NCBI GenBank assembly: GCA_022606425.2
Contig: JAHDVF020000903.1
Location: forward strand, 310,001 to 374,000
DNA: 64,000 nt
Origin: Lepidostoma basale
Lineage: Eukaryota; Arthropoda; Insecta; Trichoptera; Lepidostomatidae
Direction: 5' to 3'
Shown: positions 44,331-55,242 of the stretch, in pieces
Position numbering within the stretch: position 1 is the stretch's first letter
Layout: each line of letters starts with the position of its first letter
Notes under the pieces: generated by a model
The model's database searches: none
What the model saw: only the letters and a program-made list of their open reading frames with translations
What the model was told of the DNA's origin: nothing
Made by a program: the position numbers and the translations under genes

Positions 44331-44867
44331 GTTTTTTTATCATTGTAAGAAACATAAATTCATAAGTATATTTATTATATCTAAAGCGTGACTCTGCACA
44401 CAAGTGAGAACCCTTTAATCTAAATAAAAAGTTGATAAAAGCGTGGCTGTGAACGCACCTATTCACCGCGGAGTGGATAAATTTCACAGCTGTGCCTTGC
44501 GTGCTTCCGGTGATGGCAATTTATTTAAATTTTTATTGGAGAACTCCTCACTTTTAATAATAATAAATAGTTCCCGCGTCCATTTGGAAGGAAACATGTT
44601 CCCCGGGCTCGAGTACCTGCCCCCCTAATAACCATAGAATGATATCAATTTTTACATCTCATAATTTATGATAGTAAATATTTGTTCTGTTCCGGGTATT
44701 TGTTTTCGTATTTTCATATAAAAATTCGTTTAACAAGATGTTGGAATGATTATAGGGGTCCGTGGGCGTTGGCTGGACATTTACATAATTAATATATTGC
44801 CGTAACCGTCGACTTACTTATCAAAACGGGCTACAAATATTATTTAAAAACTAACTAACTAACCATC

Positions 44868-45118
44868 ACATATCACACAAGAAGCGACGACGGGCCGGCC
44901 ATGTATGTCAGAGAACCGACGGCCGATGGGGGAGACGGGTTCTGGAGTGAAGACCGCGTACAGGATTCCGCAGAGTTGGACGTCCCACTAACCACTGGAC
45001 CGACGATCTGAAGAGGATTGCTGGACATGGATGGATGGATACGGCAATGGATAGGGGGCGGTCGCGTGCTTTGGGAGAGGCCTACATTAAGCAGTGGATG
45101 ACAGACGCCCGATGACGA
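44868..45118 (+). pseudogene. RTE-like LINE C-terminus (WGRRVLEW type)
   Basis: KRRRAGHVCQRTDGRWGRRV, LEWRPRTGF, GRPTNHWTDDLKRIAGHGWM, DRGRSRALGEAYIKQWMTDA, R, stop, ACGATGA. WTDD and GEAYIxQW are recurrent in insect RTE-type polyprotein ends. It follows directly on a stub of the L1* tail (AACTAACTAACCATCAC). Confidence 0.8.
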
Positions 45119-45285
45119 TGAACCATCACATCAAGAGGCTCTTGATTTCTCACATATAATTTTAATAACCTAAGTCCTGCATGTGCGAGGGAAGGGCCAA
45201 GGGATTGAATGAGCGAAGATGAAGAAATGCGCCGTTCGCCTATAACAGCTTCGGGTAAGCGGTGGGAATCCTCTATGTCCTATAT

Positions 45286-45760
45286 TCTAACCATCACGTC
45301 GTCTCTCCGAAGTACTAGACAGAAAGAATTGCCTGCCATACTTTTCTGATATACCTACTTCTCTCGTTTCCTTAACATTCAGACATCGTGACATGCACGG
45401 ACGTCGATTTCTCCGACTTCTCACGTGGCTGACATTCAATATTTGGTTTATTTAATCGTGCCACGTTTTCCTTGGTCTTCCTCTATTTCTAGTTCCATTT
45501 ACATCATTAATATATACTTTTTTTAGGATTCTTTCCTCATTCATTCTTTCAATATGTCCAAACCATCTTAATGATCCTTTCATTATTTTGTTCATGACAC
45601 CATCATTTGCACCGCATTCACTTCTTATATTTTCATTCGGCACTCTATCATACACAGAGTATCATACATTCTTCTAAGAGATCTCATTTCAACTTCATTT
45701 ATTCTACTTTCATCCTTCTTTTGCCAGTTCCATGCTTCGCTTCCATACATAAGGGTCGGT
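45286..45760 (-). pseudogene. LINE family L1*
   Basis: Reverse strand carries the usual series from NWQKKDES through RMYDTLCMIE, SLRWFGHIERMNEER, VYINDVNGTRNRGRP to CCATCACGTCGTCTCTCC. Frameshift near 45660. Confidence 0.8.
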
Positions 45761-45950
45761 ACTGTTCCATGTGTCCAAACCATCTTAATGCTCCTTCATT
45801 ATTTTGTTCATAACACTTTCATTCGTGCTGCATTCAATTCTTATACTTATCATTCGGCACTCTATCTTACATAGATTTTCAGAATGCACTTATTTTACTT
45901 TCATCCTTCTTTTGCCAGTTCTGTGCTTCAATAACCGGGTTTTTCAAAAA
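45760..45950 (-). pseudogene. Second, partial L1* copy in tandem
   Basis: Immediately beyond the previous copy, TGTGTCCAAACCATCTTAATG and CATCCTTCTTTTGCCAGTTC repeat the same segment in the same orientation, with heavy decay. Confidence 0.7.
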
Positions 45951-45999
45951 CTTATGTTGAATTCCATTAAGTAAGAAAGATGAATGAGCCAAACAAATA

Positions 46000-46180
46000 T
46001 GGCAGTGCACAACGGAGTTCTATTGCCAACCCATTATCTATGGAACAGAAGCTTGGAGTTGGCAAAAGAAGGGTAAAAGTAGGATAAATGCCATAAAAAT
46101 GGGATCGCTAAGAAGTATGTGTCGAAAAACAATGTATGATAGAATACCAGACGAATAAGTAAGAAATTAATGTAAGAACA
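46000..46180 (+). pseudogene. LINE family L1*, middle fragment
   Basis: AVHNGVLLPTHYLWNRSLELAK-like code, RINAIKMGSLRSMCRKTMYD. Opposite strand to its neighbour at 45.3-45.95 kb. Confidence 0.7.
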
Positions 46181-46199
46181 AGAAAACGTCATGATGCAT

Positions 46200-47164
46200 A
46201 GTTAGTTAAACAGAAAAGTTTAATTGTTTCAATAAATAATTATTAAATAAATAAAAGACATGAATTATTTACAATAGATTTTGTAAAGCTGTTTAAGAGT
46301 TAATAACAAATTATCTATTTGAAATGTTATCGTTTAAACTTAACTAAAGGCTAATTAAACTGCCTTGTAGAAATGTGTAGATTAAATAACAAATATAACC
46401 TCATTAATGTCACTTCAACCACATACCATCATTTAAACAAATAAGCTCTTACAGGGCGCTTTTGATACTACGGTACAAGATAATAATTAGCCTCACTCCG
46501 CATAACTACAATATTATAATCATTCCCGATATGCAGTTTTAATTCCACATTACCAGCCGGATATCCGGTCACAAGTGTGAACGTTACACTTTATTACGGC
46601 ACTAAAACTGTTATTGGTTCTGCAATAGACTTAAATGCAAAATAGGCCATAAACTTTCCAGCGATATTACAAAAGGAAGCTAATATTGTTTTAAATTTTG
46701 ATAAATATTTACTGAATTTAAAATTTTCCTGTTGTTCGTTCTTTCGGAATATTTTATATAATAAAAATGGGCACATTTAAATACCGAATTGCATTCATTC
46801 GAATTTTAAAATTATTTACGATGTAATTCATATTCAAAGAGGAAAGTAATCGAATCGTTTGGGTTTTCTGTGGTGCTGTCGCATTTGCATTAATAGCTTG
46901 CAAAAGAAATATGAATCGTCAATCATAAGTAATGCTTGAAAAGTCGCATCACCAAATTGCGTCTCGGCAAGCAATTTATAACATTACAGCCATTTTAAAA
47001 TCGCCTACGTCGTGTCTACCAATAGATTTTGTGTTGCAAAATGTCACATATCTCAAATCCTTCATTTATAAAATTGTCTGCGTCTAGACAGCTTTTAATA
47101 TTTTATGTATTTTAGGAATTCTTCCAAAAATATTAATAAATATAAATCATTTATATAAATGAAT
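46200..47164. other. Intron-like DNA, nothing recognised
   Basis: No gene and no repeat shared with the rest of the window. Confidence 0.35.
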
Positions 47165-47236
47165 ACGTGTGTCTTCTAGACATTCATTTATTTTAATTAT
47201 TTATTGAGAGTTTATCGTTCAAGAAACAATAAATAT
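47165..47236 (+). repeat. Family C distal fragment
   Basis: GTCTTCTAGACATTC, then GAGAGTTTATCGTTCAAGAA and ACAATAAATA. A short decayed end. Confidence 0.45.
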
Positions 47237-47396
47237 AAAAAGAAATAAAAAAACTTTTAAAGATATCTAATACATTGTCCCATCTAAATATTATTTTTAT
47301 TGAACCATTCTTATTAAGGATTATTAAAGTGGATAAGGTGTAAATAATATTTTTCTTATTCTTCTTAGTGTAGGATTTGTGGCCTGTTTCTTAAGA

Positions 47397-47535
47397 ACAA
47401 TTGAATGGTTGAAGTAAAATAGGCACTAAGTACCAAAAAAAAAAAATCCAAAAAACTAAGTACGCAGTTTCGTTCTATATGATATAGAACGAAACTCCAT
47501 ACTTAGTGCCTATTTTACTGCAACCATTCAATTGG
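47397..47535. repeat. Long perfect-stem inverted repeat
   Basis: CAATTGAATGGTTG, then AAGTAAAATAGGCACTAAGT near the left, with the complement at about 47496-47532. An inner palindrome AGTTTCGTTCTATA/TATAGAACGAAACT pairs perfectly around a 3-nt loop (47466-47497). It abuts a minus-strand LINE tail. Confidence 0.85.
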
Positions 47536-47675
47536 CCTGCGAAGTCAACTCCCAGCTGTCGATCCCTTTGGTGGTCTGCCCGGGGGTCGTCTACCTCGGG
47601 GTTGGCCATACAACACGATGAGAGGGAGTCTAGATGGATCCATTCTCTTCACGTGTGCTTACCAGTATCATCTTC
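47536..47675 (-). pseudogene. LINE family L2* fragment
   Basis: CTCCCAGCTGTCGATCCC, TTTGGTGGTCTGCCCGGGGG and GATGGATCCATTCTCTTC are the reversed RPPK, PGRP and RMDP segments. Confidence 0.65.
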
Positions 47676-47816
47676 AGTAAATAATCAATAAAACGGATTT
47701 CTTCAAATGAGATTTTTAAAAGCTCGTAGTGCTGATTTTTTTGATATATTAGCTGCTCAAAAAAATCATGATTCCATTGTGTAGGTGCAACAATAACAAA
47801 ATATGAAAAACTTACA

Positions 47817-47960
47817 ATAACATCATTAAGCCGTTTCCCGGAAGGGAAGGCAGAAAAGATGGCCCACCACACTACTCTATCCTGACACACTTCTCTACAG
47901 CGAGTCATCCAAGTCGATTTTTCCGATTTCTAGCATTGCGTATCATCAAAATTGGATTAA
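47817..47960 (-). pseudogene. LINE family L1* C-terminal fragment
   Basis: Reverse strand encodes MTRCREVCQDRVVWWAIFSA and FPSGKRL; upstream decay. Confidence 0.7.
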
Positions 47961-48039
47961 TTTGTAATATTTTTGTTATATTTTACAAACTGAATTTGTT
48001 TTTATAGTTTGTAAATTTTGTAATTCTTATCAAGCCTCG

Positions 48040-48270
48040 ATGTTATGATAGGTTTGCCTATCAAAACTATTAAATATCACTTTAGAAAATACATTTCTGT
48101 CCCTGGCTACCCGAAACACCTCCTCAACGTTTTTTTTTATATCAGTCCAGTCCATTATGTGGCGGAGCCAGGATATTGCCAACATCTCGTCGATCCTCCA
48201 TTTCACTCTTAATAATACGTGCAGCAATTCATACTTTTCTCTCCTAAGCACATCGTCCAAATATGACACA
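48040..48270 (-). pseudogene. LINE C-terminus of the NVR-type
   Basis: Reverse strand: YLDDVLRREKYELLHVLLRV, ISWLRHIMDWTDIKKNVEEV, FRVARDRNVFSKVIFN. Spacing matches YlGHVlR..y..l..i..GK..SWLRNlr.W of such tails. Confidence 0.65.
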
Positions 48271-48807
48271 CTACGGGCTATAATGTCTGTCAACAATTGT
48301 CTATCAGTTTTGGCTTTTGGCAGATTAATATTGGTTCAAAGAACCCGTAAAATTTTGCGATGCAGCCATATTTGAAATGCCTCCATTCGGTTCATGGAAC
48401 ATCTTACACCAACATCATTCTTATTATAACCCTAAATGAATTGTAAAATATTGGGAGTTTATTTACTTTTTTTTCACCCTTCAAGCGTGTAAACTTTGTA
48501 CTGTATCAATGAAACATTCTGTATACGAGTATAATGAATTATTCATAGAGTTCTCATTAAAAAGAACTAGTACCAATTATTGAAGATGTTAGTAATAAAA
48601 CCATAAACATTTTTTGTATGCGAGAATGAAACGTGTGTTTGAAATGCCCATTTAACACCTCCGTGGATAATAATTTATAAAATGTATTAATTTCACACAT
48701 CGGGTGGCAGAAGGAATTTTCAAGGAAACATTCTTACACTTCATAATACTAAATTTATATTTAACATTCGCAATGCAATTATATAGAACTATTTCCATCT
48801 ATTATGA

Positions 48808-49030
48808 GGATATTATAAGATGGAGCAGACAGCGAAAAAGGGACTGGTACGGTCATGTTCAAAGAATGGACACCACCAGACTCTCCTATATTGCATTGCA
48901 TAATCAACCTCATGGGACTCGTCCTCGTGGAAGGTCTCCTAAAATATGGAAGGACAACTGGAAGTCTACCTCACAGGAGGAGCAACACTCAGACCACATA
49001 GGTCTACAATAAGGAAGAAGAAGAAGAAGG
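48808..49030 (+). pseudogene. LINE family L2* C-terminus
   Basis: DIIRWSRQRKRDWYGHVQRM, DTTRLSYIALHNQPHGTRP, RGRSPKIWKDNWKSTSQEE, stop, then (GAA)n at 49010-49030. The best-preserved copy of the family. Confidence 0.8.
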
Positions 49031-49319
49031 AAGGAAAATGGAAGTAAAAACGGATAAAGGATGAATTTAACTCCTTAAACTAAGTCCTAACGCATCAGTA
49101 ATAAATTCGTTGTTAAAAATAACATTTTTTGAAAAATTGTTGTGAATTAAAAAATGTTTTTGCTACCCAAAATATGTGAAATTTTTATCAAAATAACGAC
49201 TTTGCCTTAAAAATTCGAGTTATGTAATCTTTGTTAATATATAAAACTAATTCTGGGACCCAGACCTGGTCTTGCAGTTGGAACTTAGAGGCATAGGAAC
49301 AATCAAGAGATCCGTTTAA

Positions 49320-49555
49320 TGACCTAACAGTCCCTTTAACAAGCATCATGAGAGCCGGCCGCCTTGCTTGGATTGGACACGTATGCCGATCTGCAGAGAC
49401 CATAACAATCAAAACCCTGTACTCGCCAAGACCAGCCGGAGTAGGACCTCTAGAAAGCCTAGATAAGCGCATGACAGAGGAGCTTGGAACAAAATCATCA
49501 AGCAGGCTAAAACTCTTCAAGAGTTATACGACCACAGGAATATGAAATTCTTTGA
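49320..49555 (+). pseudogene. LINE C-terminus (GHVCRS type)
   Basis: SIMRAGRLAWIGHVCRSAET, IKTLYSPRPAGVGP and decayed C-terminal code. The RLxWiGHV box is the shared landmark of non-LTR tails. Confidence 0.6.
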
Positions 49556-50189
49556 GATTCCATATGGCGACATATATAAACCTATTTTGATTGTAAAATG
49601 ACAAATGAAATATTAAATTATTTTAAATTTGCTTAAATCAACTCTGTTTTCAAGGTAGGAACCCTAACGGGTAAAGTACCTGGAAGAATAAATTCATATT
49701 TGGTATAAAAATATTATAACGTCGCTGAAGCCGCCCTCGGAGGCATTTTATCTGCACCTGTCCAGCGCGAGCCAACGCTAACACTTGATCCAAAATTAAC
49801 GTTACTTTAACCTCTAGTGACTATCACACATAATTTTACACAAGATTATTCTAAAATTCGAAATTCAAAATTAAGAATGTTCGTACTGTAAACAACAACG
49901 AAATCGTTTTAGTATACATTTATTTAACACTTTTGGCTGCCCTGAAACAAACTTACACCATGTTATTATTTATTACATAGTAAAACATATATATATTTCT
50001 CATCTAAAAATATTTTGTATAATTTTTTGATATTGTCATATTTCGGTTGTATATGGATATATTGTAAAACAATTCTATTTACATAAATTAGTAAATAATT
50101 GTAAAATGACCATCTTAATTTTATGTAAAACACGTTTTTTAATAATTTAATATGAGGTACTCAATTTGAGTTGTGTTATTTTTAAAATA
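49556..50189. other. AT-rich DNA, nothing recognised
   Basis: No gene or repeat identified. Confidence 0.35.
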
Positions 50190-50270
50190 CCAAAAATCCT
50201 TTCACCGCGGTTTAGTTACTCTGATGAAACTCCGCTTGGAGCGAACCGGTTAGTGTTTTTAAAAAAAAGT
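50190..50270 (+). repeat. Family E hammerhead-like motif
   Basis: CTGATGA (50221-50227), AA, CTCC/GGAG hairpin, C, GAACCGGTTAG. One A of GAAA is missing. The sequence resembles the motif at 60379. Confidence 0.55.
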
Positions 50271-50389
50271 AATGTGAAATCACCAGAAATGTATTAATTT
50301 ATAATGTATAAAGCTCTTAGAATCGATGGTGTTAATAATTAAAAATATTATATTTAAATAACAAGCAAGTCACTAAGGGATCGCGTGAG

Positions 50390-50650
50390 GAAAACCAGAA
50401 TAAGAAAAATGTGAGGCTGAGGATATCATAAGATGGAGTAGACAGCGAAGGAGAGACTGGCACGGTCATGTGCGAAGAATGGACACCACCAGACTACCTT
50501 GTATTGCAATGCTTAACTAGGCTCACGGCACTCATCCTCGTGGAAGACCTCCTAAAAGATGGAAGGATAGCTGTGAATCCACTCCACAGGAGAAGCAACT
50601 TGCTGAAGAACATACCACATAGATCTATAGCAAAGAAGAAGATAATTAAA
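50390..50650 (+). pseudogene. LINE family L2* C-terminus
   Basis: AEDIIRWSRQRRRDWHGHVR, RMDTTRLPCIAM, a frameshift, then GRPPKRWKDSCESTPQEKQ and CAAAGAAGAAGATAA. Confidence 0.75.
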
Positions 50651-51640
50651 TAAAAATATTGATACTAAAAACTATATTTTCTCTTTGTCTTGAAATGGAG
50701 AAAGTAAAAATTATTTTCCCATAAAACAAAGAATATTATAAATGGGTTCCCGCAAGGAAGGCATGCATGAAAGTCCGGGTCGGGTTACAGGATTGGTCCA
50801 TTACTCAAATGTTTAAGCTGATAATATCTCGGGGTTATAAATTTATTCAACAGGTGTACCCTTCCCGCTCGAGTTATGATGATAAGTGAGTGGTACGGGC
50901 ACAAGCACGCCGGATTATTAGTGTTATTACGATGAGTGACGTCACGACACGCCCTGTCACCGTTTTGTTTGTAAACGATCCGATGCTATCTCACAGTGTA
51001 GATGGAATGATTTGCTGTGGGAATATCACTTTTTACACTTGTAAATTCGTGACTAATTGAAAATTAACACTTATGAGTGGTTACGTTCGTGTGGGCGGCT
51101 TTATACTAAAGTTATGTAGAAATAATTCGTTTAAGATGTTTTATTGAAATCTTGCTTTATCCACATATAGAATCCATCGAGCAAGTCAAATATTACTTCA
51201 CTTTCGTATAAAATACTTTCTTGGGAGTGATATTATTAAAATAAATAAACCACAAATATATTTTGTATTTTTTTAAAGATAGCTTTTAAGTTTATTATGT
51301 TACCCGATCCAGCAAGATCAAAACAATTTATGTTTATTTTTTTTAATAACAGTCATTTTCAGTCTTTACATAAATTACAGTCTTTACACATTATCCATAT
51401 CAATGCCAATGGTTTAATGATTATTAAATTGCAAACGAACTGTAATTTGCAAAATGTTATTTGTGAGTTGAAGGATATTTGAATCTAAATTTTTCCTTGA
51501 ATAAGCTTTATAAACAGGAAAAATATTTCAAGTGTACATATGTTATCCTTTTCAATTGCAAGTATTATATAATCATAATATTTAGGTCGAATTGAAACAT
51601 TCTGGTAGTATCCTATATTGCACTAAAGTCAGCTAATCAG
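50651..51640. other. Intron-like DNA, nothing recognised
   Basis: 50750-51120 is less AT-rich and may be single-copy. No ORF supported. Confidence 0.35.
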
Positions 51641-51650
51641 CAACCCTTAA

Positions 51651-51815
51651 AGGTACGGCCACACCGGAGCGCCAGAGTAGGAGTCAAGATGAACACCTGG
51701 CGAACCAACGTATGGCATATGGGACCGGCCACACTATACGCTTCGCGCCACAGTGCGTGATCACAAGCCGCATGTGTCTTGACTCCTACTCTGGCACTCC
51801 AGTGTGGCCGTACCC
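51651..51815. mobile_element. PIF/Harbinger-like MITE
   Basis: Terminal inverted repeats of about 45 bp: AGGTACGGCCACACCGGAG at 51651 and its near complement ending at 51815. They are flanked by TAA target duplications at 51648-51650 and 51816-51818. A 3-bp TWA duplication and short non-coding body fit PIF/Harbinger MITEs; superfamily is inferred from those features alone. Confidence 0.8.
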
Positions 51816-51984
51816 TAAGTAGTGTTGGCACCCGAGAACGGCAAAGCGTGGAGTTGGGTGCCTCGGAAAGAGTGCGAGAAGTGCGTGGATGTGGATCGCT
51901 CAGGATATAAGGGAGTGGAAAATACGAGAGGAACCCTTTGTCTAGGAGTGGACGCCCACAATAGGCTGAATAATAATAAGAAGA

Positions 51985-52100
51985 ATCAGCCTAACCGGAA
52001 TCGTCCTCGTTGAAGACCTCCTAAAAATGGAATGACAGCTGGAAGTTCACCTCACAGGAGAATAGACCACATAGGTATATAGCAAGGATGAAGAAGACAC
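51985..52100 (+). pseudogene. LINE family L2* short fragment
   Basis: CAGCCTAACCGGAATCGTCC, GAAGACCTCCTAAAAATGG and TCACCTCACAGGAG match the GRPPK..STSQE region. Confidence 0.6.
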
Positions 52101-52149
52101 AAATTTCATGCTAACTCGATGAATGTAATTATAAAAAAAAATCATATTT

Positions 52150-52325
52150 AAATAAAATATTTTTTTTGCGGAAACACTTTGATATTTCAACGTTATTAAC
52201 TGTTTAATTAAAACAGTGTTATATAATATCACAATTGATTTAATTTCCATGAAATTGTCGAGACCACTGTTTTGTTAACCAATATTTGCAACAGGTTGTA
52301 ACACCTGATGATAAACAAAAATTTA
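52150..52325. repeat. Family A fold-back remnant
   Basis: The left half carries CGAAAC-like and TTGTCGAGACC family sequence in reverse; the right end retains CACCTGATGA (CTGATGA at 52305-52311), truncated before stem II. Confidence 0.6.
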
Positions 52326-52889
52326 ATTAAATAGTTAAAAACATGTTTTACTAATTTTACAACAATATGTAGCGTGCAATAAATTATTAGAATGAAATTT
52401 GCATAAAGAACGTATATTCCAAAACAATAAAATAATATTATTATAATTTTATTGATACAATAAAAGCTACATTATTTTAATGCTCTTGACAGCTCTTCCA
52501 TAGAATTTATGAATACATAAATATTACCCGCGTTTCATAGTTACTCAACCATGTAAATGACAGCACATGATTTATTCTCCAGCCATTAAATATAATATAA
52601 ATAATTACAGGAACTTCGCCCGCGTTCGGTTCTTTAACTTCCGCCCAATTTTAAAAACAAATAAATTATAAAAATGGTTTTAATGACATTTATTCATCTC
52701 TTACAAGGTTTTTCTATTAACCCAAATCGGAAACGGGCTTGAGTTAGGTGGTGATATGGAGGTATTCCCTGTGTTCAAGAGATATTTTTTTAAACCCTAT
52801 GCAAGAGTATACGAGTATCAATGGCTGTATCCAACAGTTTTTCTAAAAATAATGTTCTTCACTGATTTTACTCTTGCATTTACACTACA

Positions 52890-52990
52890 TTCATTAATGT
52901 AACACGCATGTTCGTCGATTTTTCCGACTTCGAACTTGGCCGCCTATTAGTAATTGGTTATTATGGTCATGCCGTGTTTTCATATACCTA
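52890..52990 (-). pseudogene. LINE family L1* fragment
   Basis: Reverse of ACACGCATGTTCGTCGATTT, GACTTCGAACTTGGCC, TGGTCATGCCGTGTTTTC: the RRACM..HVRS and KTWHDQ region. Confidence 0.65.
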
Positions 52991-53059
52991 ACGCTGTTTT
53001 TTAACATTATTTTTTAAATTGGAAAGTATGTAAATATAATAAATCAATGCACTGCAAAT

Positions 53060-53385
53060 AAAAATGTTATAAACAAAATTATGGAAGGATCATTTAGATG
53101 GTTTTCACAAATGGAAAGAATGAATGAATAAACAATGGTAACGAAAGTAAACGTAAACGACGTCAACGGAACTTGAAATAGAGGAAGGCTGAGGAAAACG
53201 TGACACGATTAAATAAATCAAATATTAAATGTCGACCAAGTGAGGAGTCGGAGAAATAGACTTGCGCACATGACACGATGTATGAATGTTGCGGAATAAT
53301 AAGAGTGCCAGGAAATAATCGTGTGGCGGTTTATTATTTCTGCCTACTCCTTGGGGAGACAGCGTGATGGTTAGTTAGTTCTTAA
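53060..53385 (+). pseudogene. LINE family L1*, decayed C-terminus
   Basis: NKIMEGSFRWFSQMERMNE, stops, then VNVNDVNGT, RGRLRKT-like and the tail GATGGTTAGTTAG. Confidence 0.75.
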
Positions 53386-53395
53386 TAATATTAAT

Positions 53396-53510
53396 AAGAG
53401 CCGGGAAGGGCCTAGAGTATTTTGGCGAGAAACCGAGAGAGATGGCGTGGGAGTGGAAAGGCCTACTACGTCCAGCAGTGGATGGAGACAAGCTGACGAA
53501 GAATATTATT
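53396..53510 (+). pseudogene. LINE 3' end fragment
   Basis: GTGGAAAGGCCTACTACGTCC and AGCAGTGGATGGAGACAAGC, the ERPTTSSSGWRQA-type end. Confidence 0.5.
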
Positions 53511-53569
53511 AATATGCGTATCAACATATAATCAGAACTTCGTATAAACTAGAACATTTATTTTTTGTT

Positions 53570-53762
53570 TCTTGATTAATGATATAAAACTCAATATTCA
53601 AAAAATAATACTTATGAAAATGTTTGTTTTCTAGGTGTTTTATTATATTTTATGTGAATGACATGTTCGTTTGATAATGCCTCAGAGAGGCGAAACATAT
53701 CATTTACATAAAATATAATAAAACTTCTAGAAAACAGACGTATTCATTCGTATTAATTATAA
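53570..53762. repeat. Family C fold-back pair
   Basis: Left arm with TTTTCTAGGTGTTTTATTATA and TGACATGTT in reverse, right arm with TTGATAATGCCTCAGAGAGG, then CGAAACATATC, then TTCTAGAAAACAGACG. The core box reads TTGATAA, not CTGANGA. Confidence 0.85.
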
Positions 53763-54134
53763 AACCAGAAATTAAATTCGCAACATTTAAATGTGTGACT
53801 CTGTTTTTTTTATATGCGGTGGTATATAATGTCCAATCTTATGTGCTGTAAGATGAGTGTCAGCGAAGCGTTGCGTCACACTTGGAGAAAAGAATGGATA
53901 TAATATAATTTTGTCAGTGGCGTTGGGTGATCATTTCATCCGAATGCACTGAAAATATTAACCCAAAATTCAAAATCAGTTAAATAAACAAAAAAAATCT
54001 CCAAAAACGTGTGGCCGCTGATTAAGAAATATTTTCACATCGGGGAATATGGTTTAAGTCGTATTATACTTAATTTTTTAGCTTATTAATATTGTTTGGG
54101 TCATGTGCTAAGGCTAAAAAATACCACCTCTTTC

Positions 54135-54205
54135 TACTGATATTAATGGATAAAGTGGAGGGACGTCGGGGAGTTGGTAGAAGGCGGTTGTTCTGACCGC
54201 GGAAC
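54135..54205 (+). pseudogene. LINE NVR-type, short fragment
   Basis: LILMDKVEGRRGVGRRRLF, then a stop. Confidence 0.5.
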
Positions 54206-54929
54206 ATAAACAAATTAAATTTTGAATTTTTCAATCATATTTTTCCATTTGTTATTCCAGTTTCGACTGATTATGGTTGCTCGTGACTAACTTCTGGTAT
54301 TTCTGGAGTCATCTTCTCTATTATATAACTTACCAGAGCAAGTAAAAAAAGCTAAATACGTATGTATTTTATATTTTTTAATAAATTTATTTTTACATAA
54401 TGAACTTCTGATAAGAAATGTCAATAGTCAGCATTTCAAATATGTAAAAATACAAAATTATCTCTATCACTTTAAAACTGAAGTCTCGTTTAAATCTAGT
54501 TTTAAATGTTTATAGTACACAACTAAATTAACTCATTCGGAACCATTGGAAATGCTTTACGTGATTTAAATATTGTGAAAAAGTTTCATCATCCGCCACT
54601 GAGCGGTACACATGTGAGAGTGGTTAAAATTGTTTCAGAAACAAATTGCATCGGTAACAAAGCGAACAGCTAATGCAAATTACATGTCGTTATAAGGAGT
54701 ATTATCTTTCGTCTTGTGAAATGAGAACTACACCACATTACGTACAGCTATAAATTAAAAATGTTAATTTAATCACCGGTCTCGCAACACTGACTGAGTG
54801 CTTCACAATTCACAAACTTACACATATACTCAGGATTTACATACAAACAAATAACTAACTTTTTGCGCTAAAATGACTTCTACGCTACATGCTTGTACAT
54901 AATATATATTTTTTTCATTAATCTTTAGC

Positions 54930-55242
54930 CGTTGAAAGGATCCTTAAGATGGTTTGGACATATGGAAAGAATGAATGAAGAAAGAATGGTAAAAAAATTA
55001 TATGTTAATGATGTAAATGGAACCAGAAATAGAGGAAGACCGAGGAAAACGTGGCACGATCAAATAAATCAAATATTGAATGTCGGACATGTGAGGAGTC
55101 AGAGAAATCGACGCGCGTGCATGACACGATGTATGAATGTTGAGGAAGCGAGAGAAATATGTCAGGAAAGAAAAGTGTGGCAGTCCATTCTTTCTGCCTA
55201 CCCCTTCGGGGAGACGGCGTGATGGTTAGTTAGTTAGTTAGT
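54930..55242 (+). pseudogene. LINE family L1* (TTAG-tailed), best-preserved C-terminus
   Basis: An open frame encodes the C-terminal end of a non-LTR retrotransposon polyprotein downstream of the reverse transcriptase: GSLRWFGHMERMNEER, RGRPRKTWHDQINQILN, RRACMTRCMNVEEARE and WQSILSAYPFGETA, then a stop and GATGGTTAGTTAGTTAG. It is 5'-truncated. An internal tandem tail fits RTE-like elements, but the clade is inferred. L1* is only a label used here for the family seen in many copies below. Confidence 0.85.

Noticed and set aside
44443..44628. 61-residue ORF in GC-richer DNA
   Set aside because: No domain, no conserved context; probably intronic single-copy sequence.
55215..55242. TTAG repeats as insect telomeric sequence
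   Set aside because: Insect telomeres are TTAGG; these are four-base tails that always follow the LINE stop codon.
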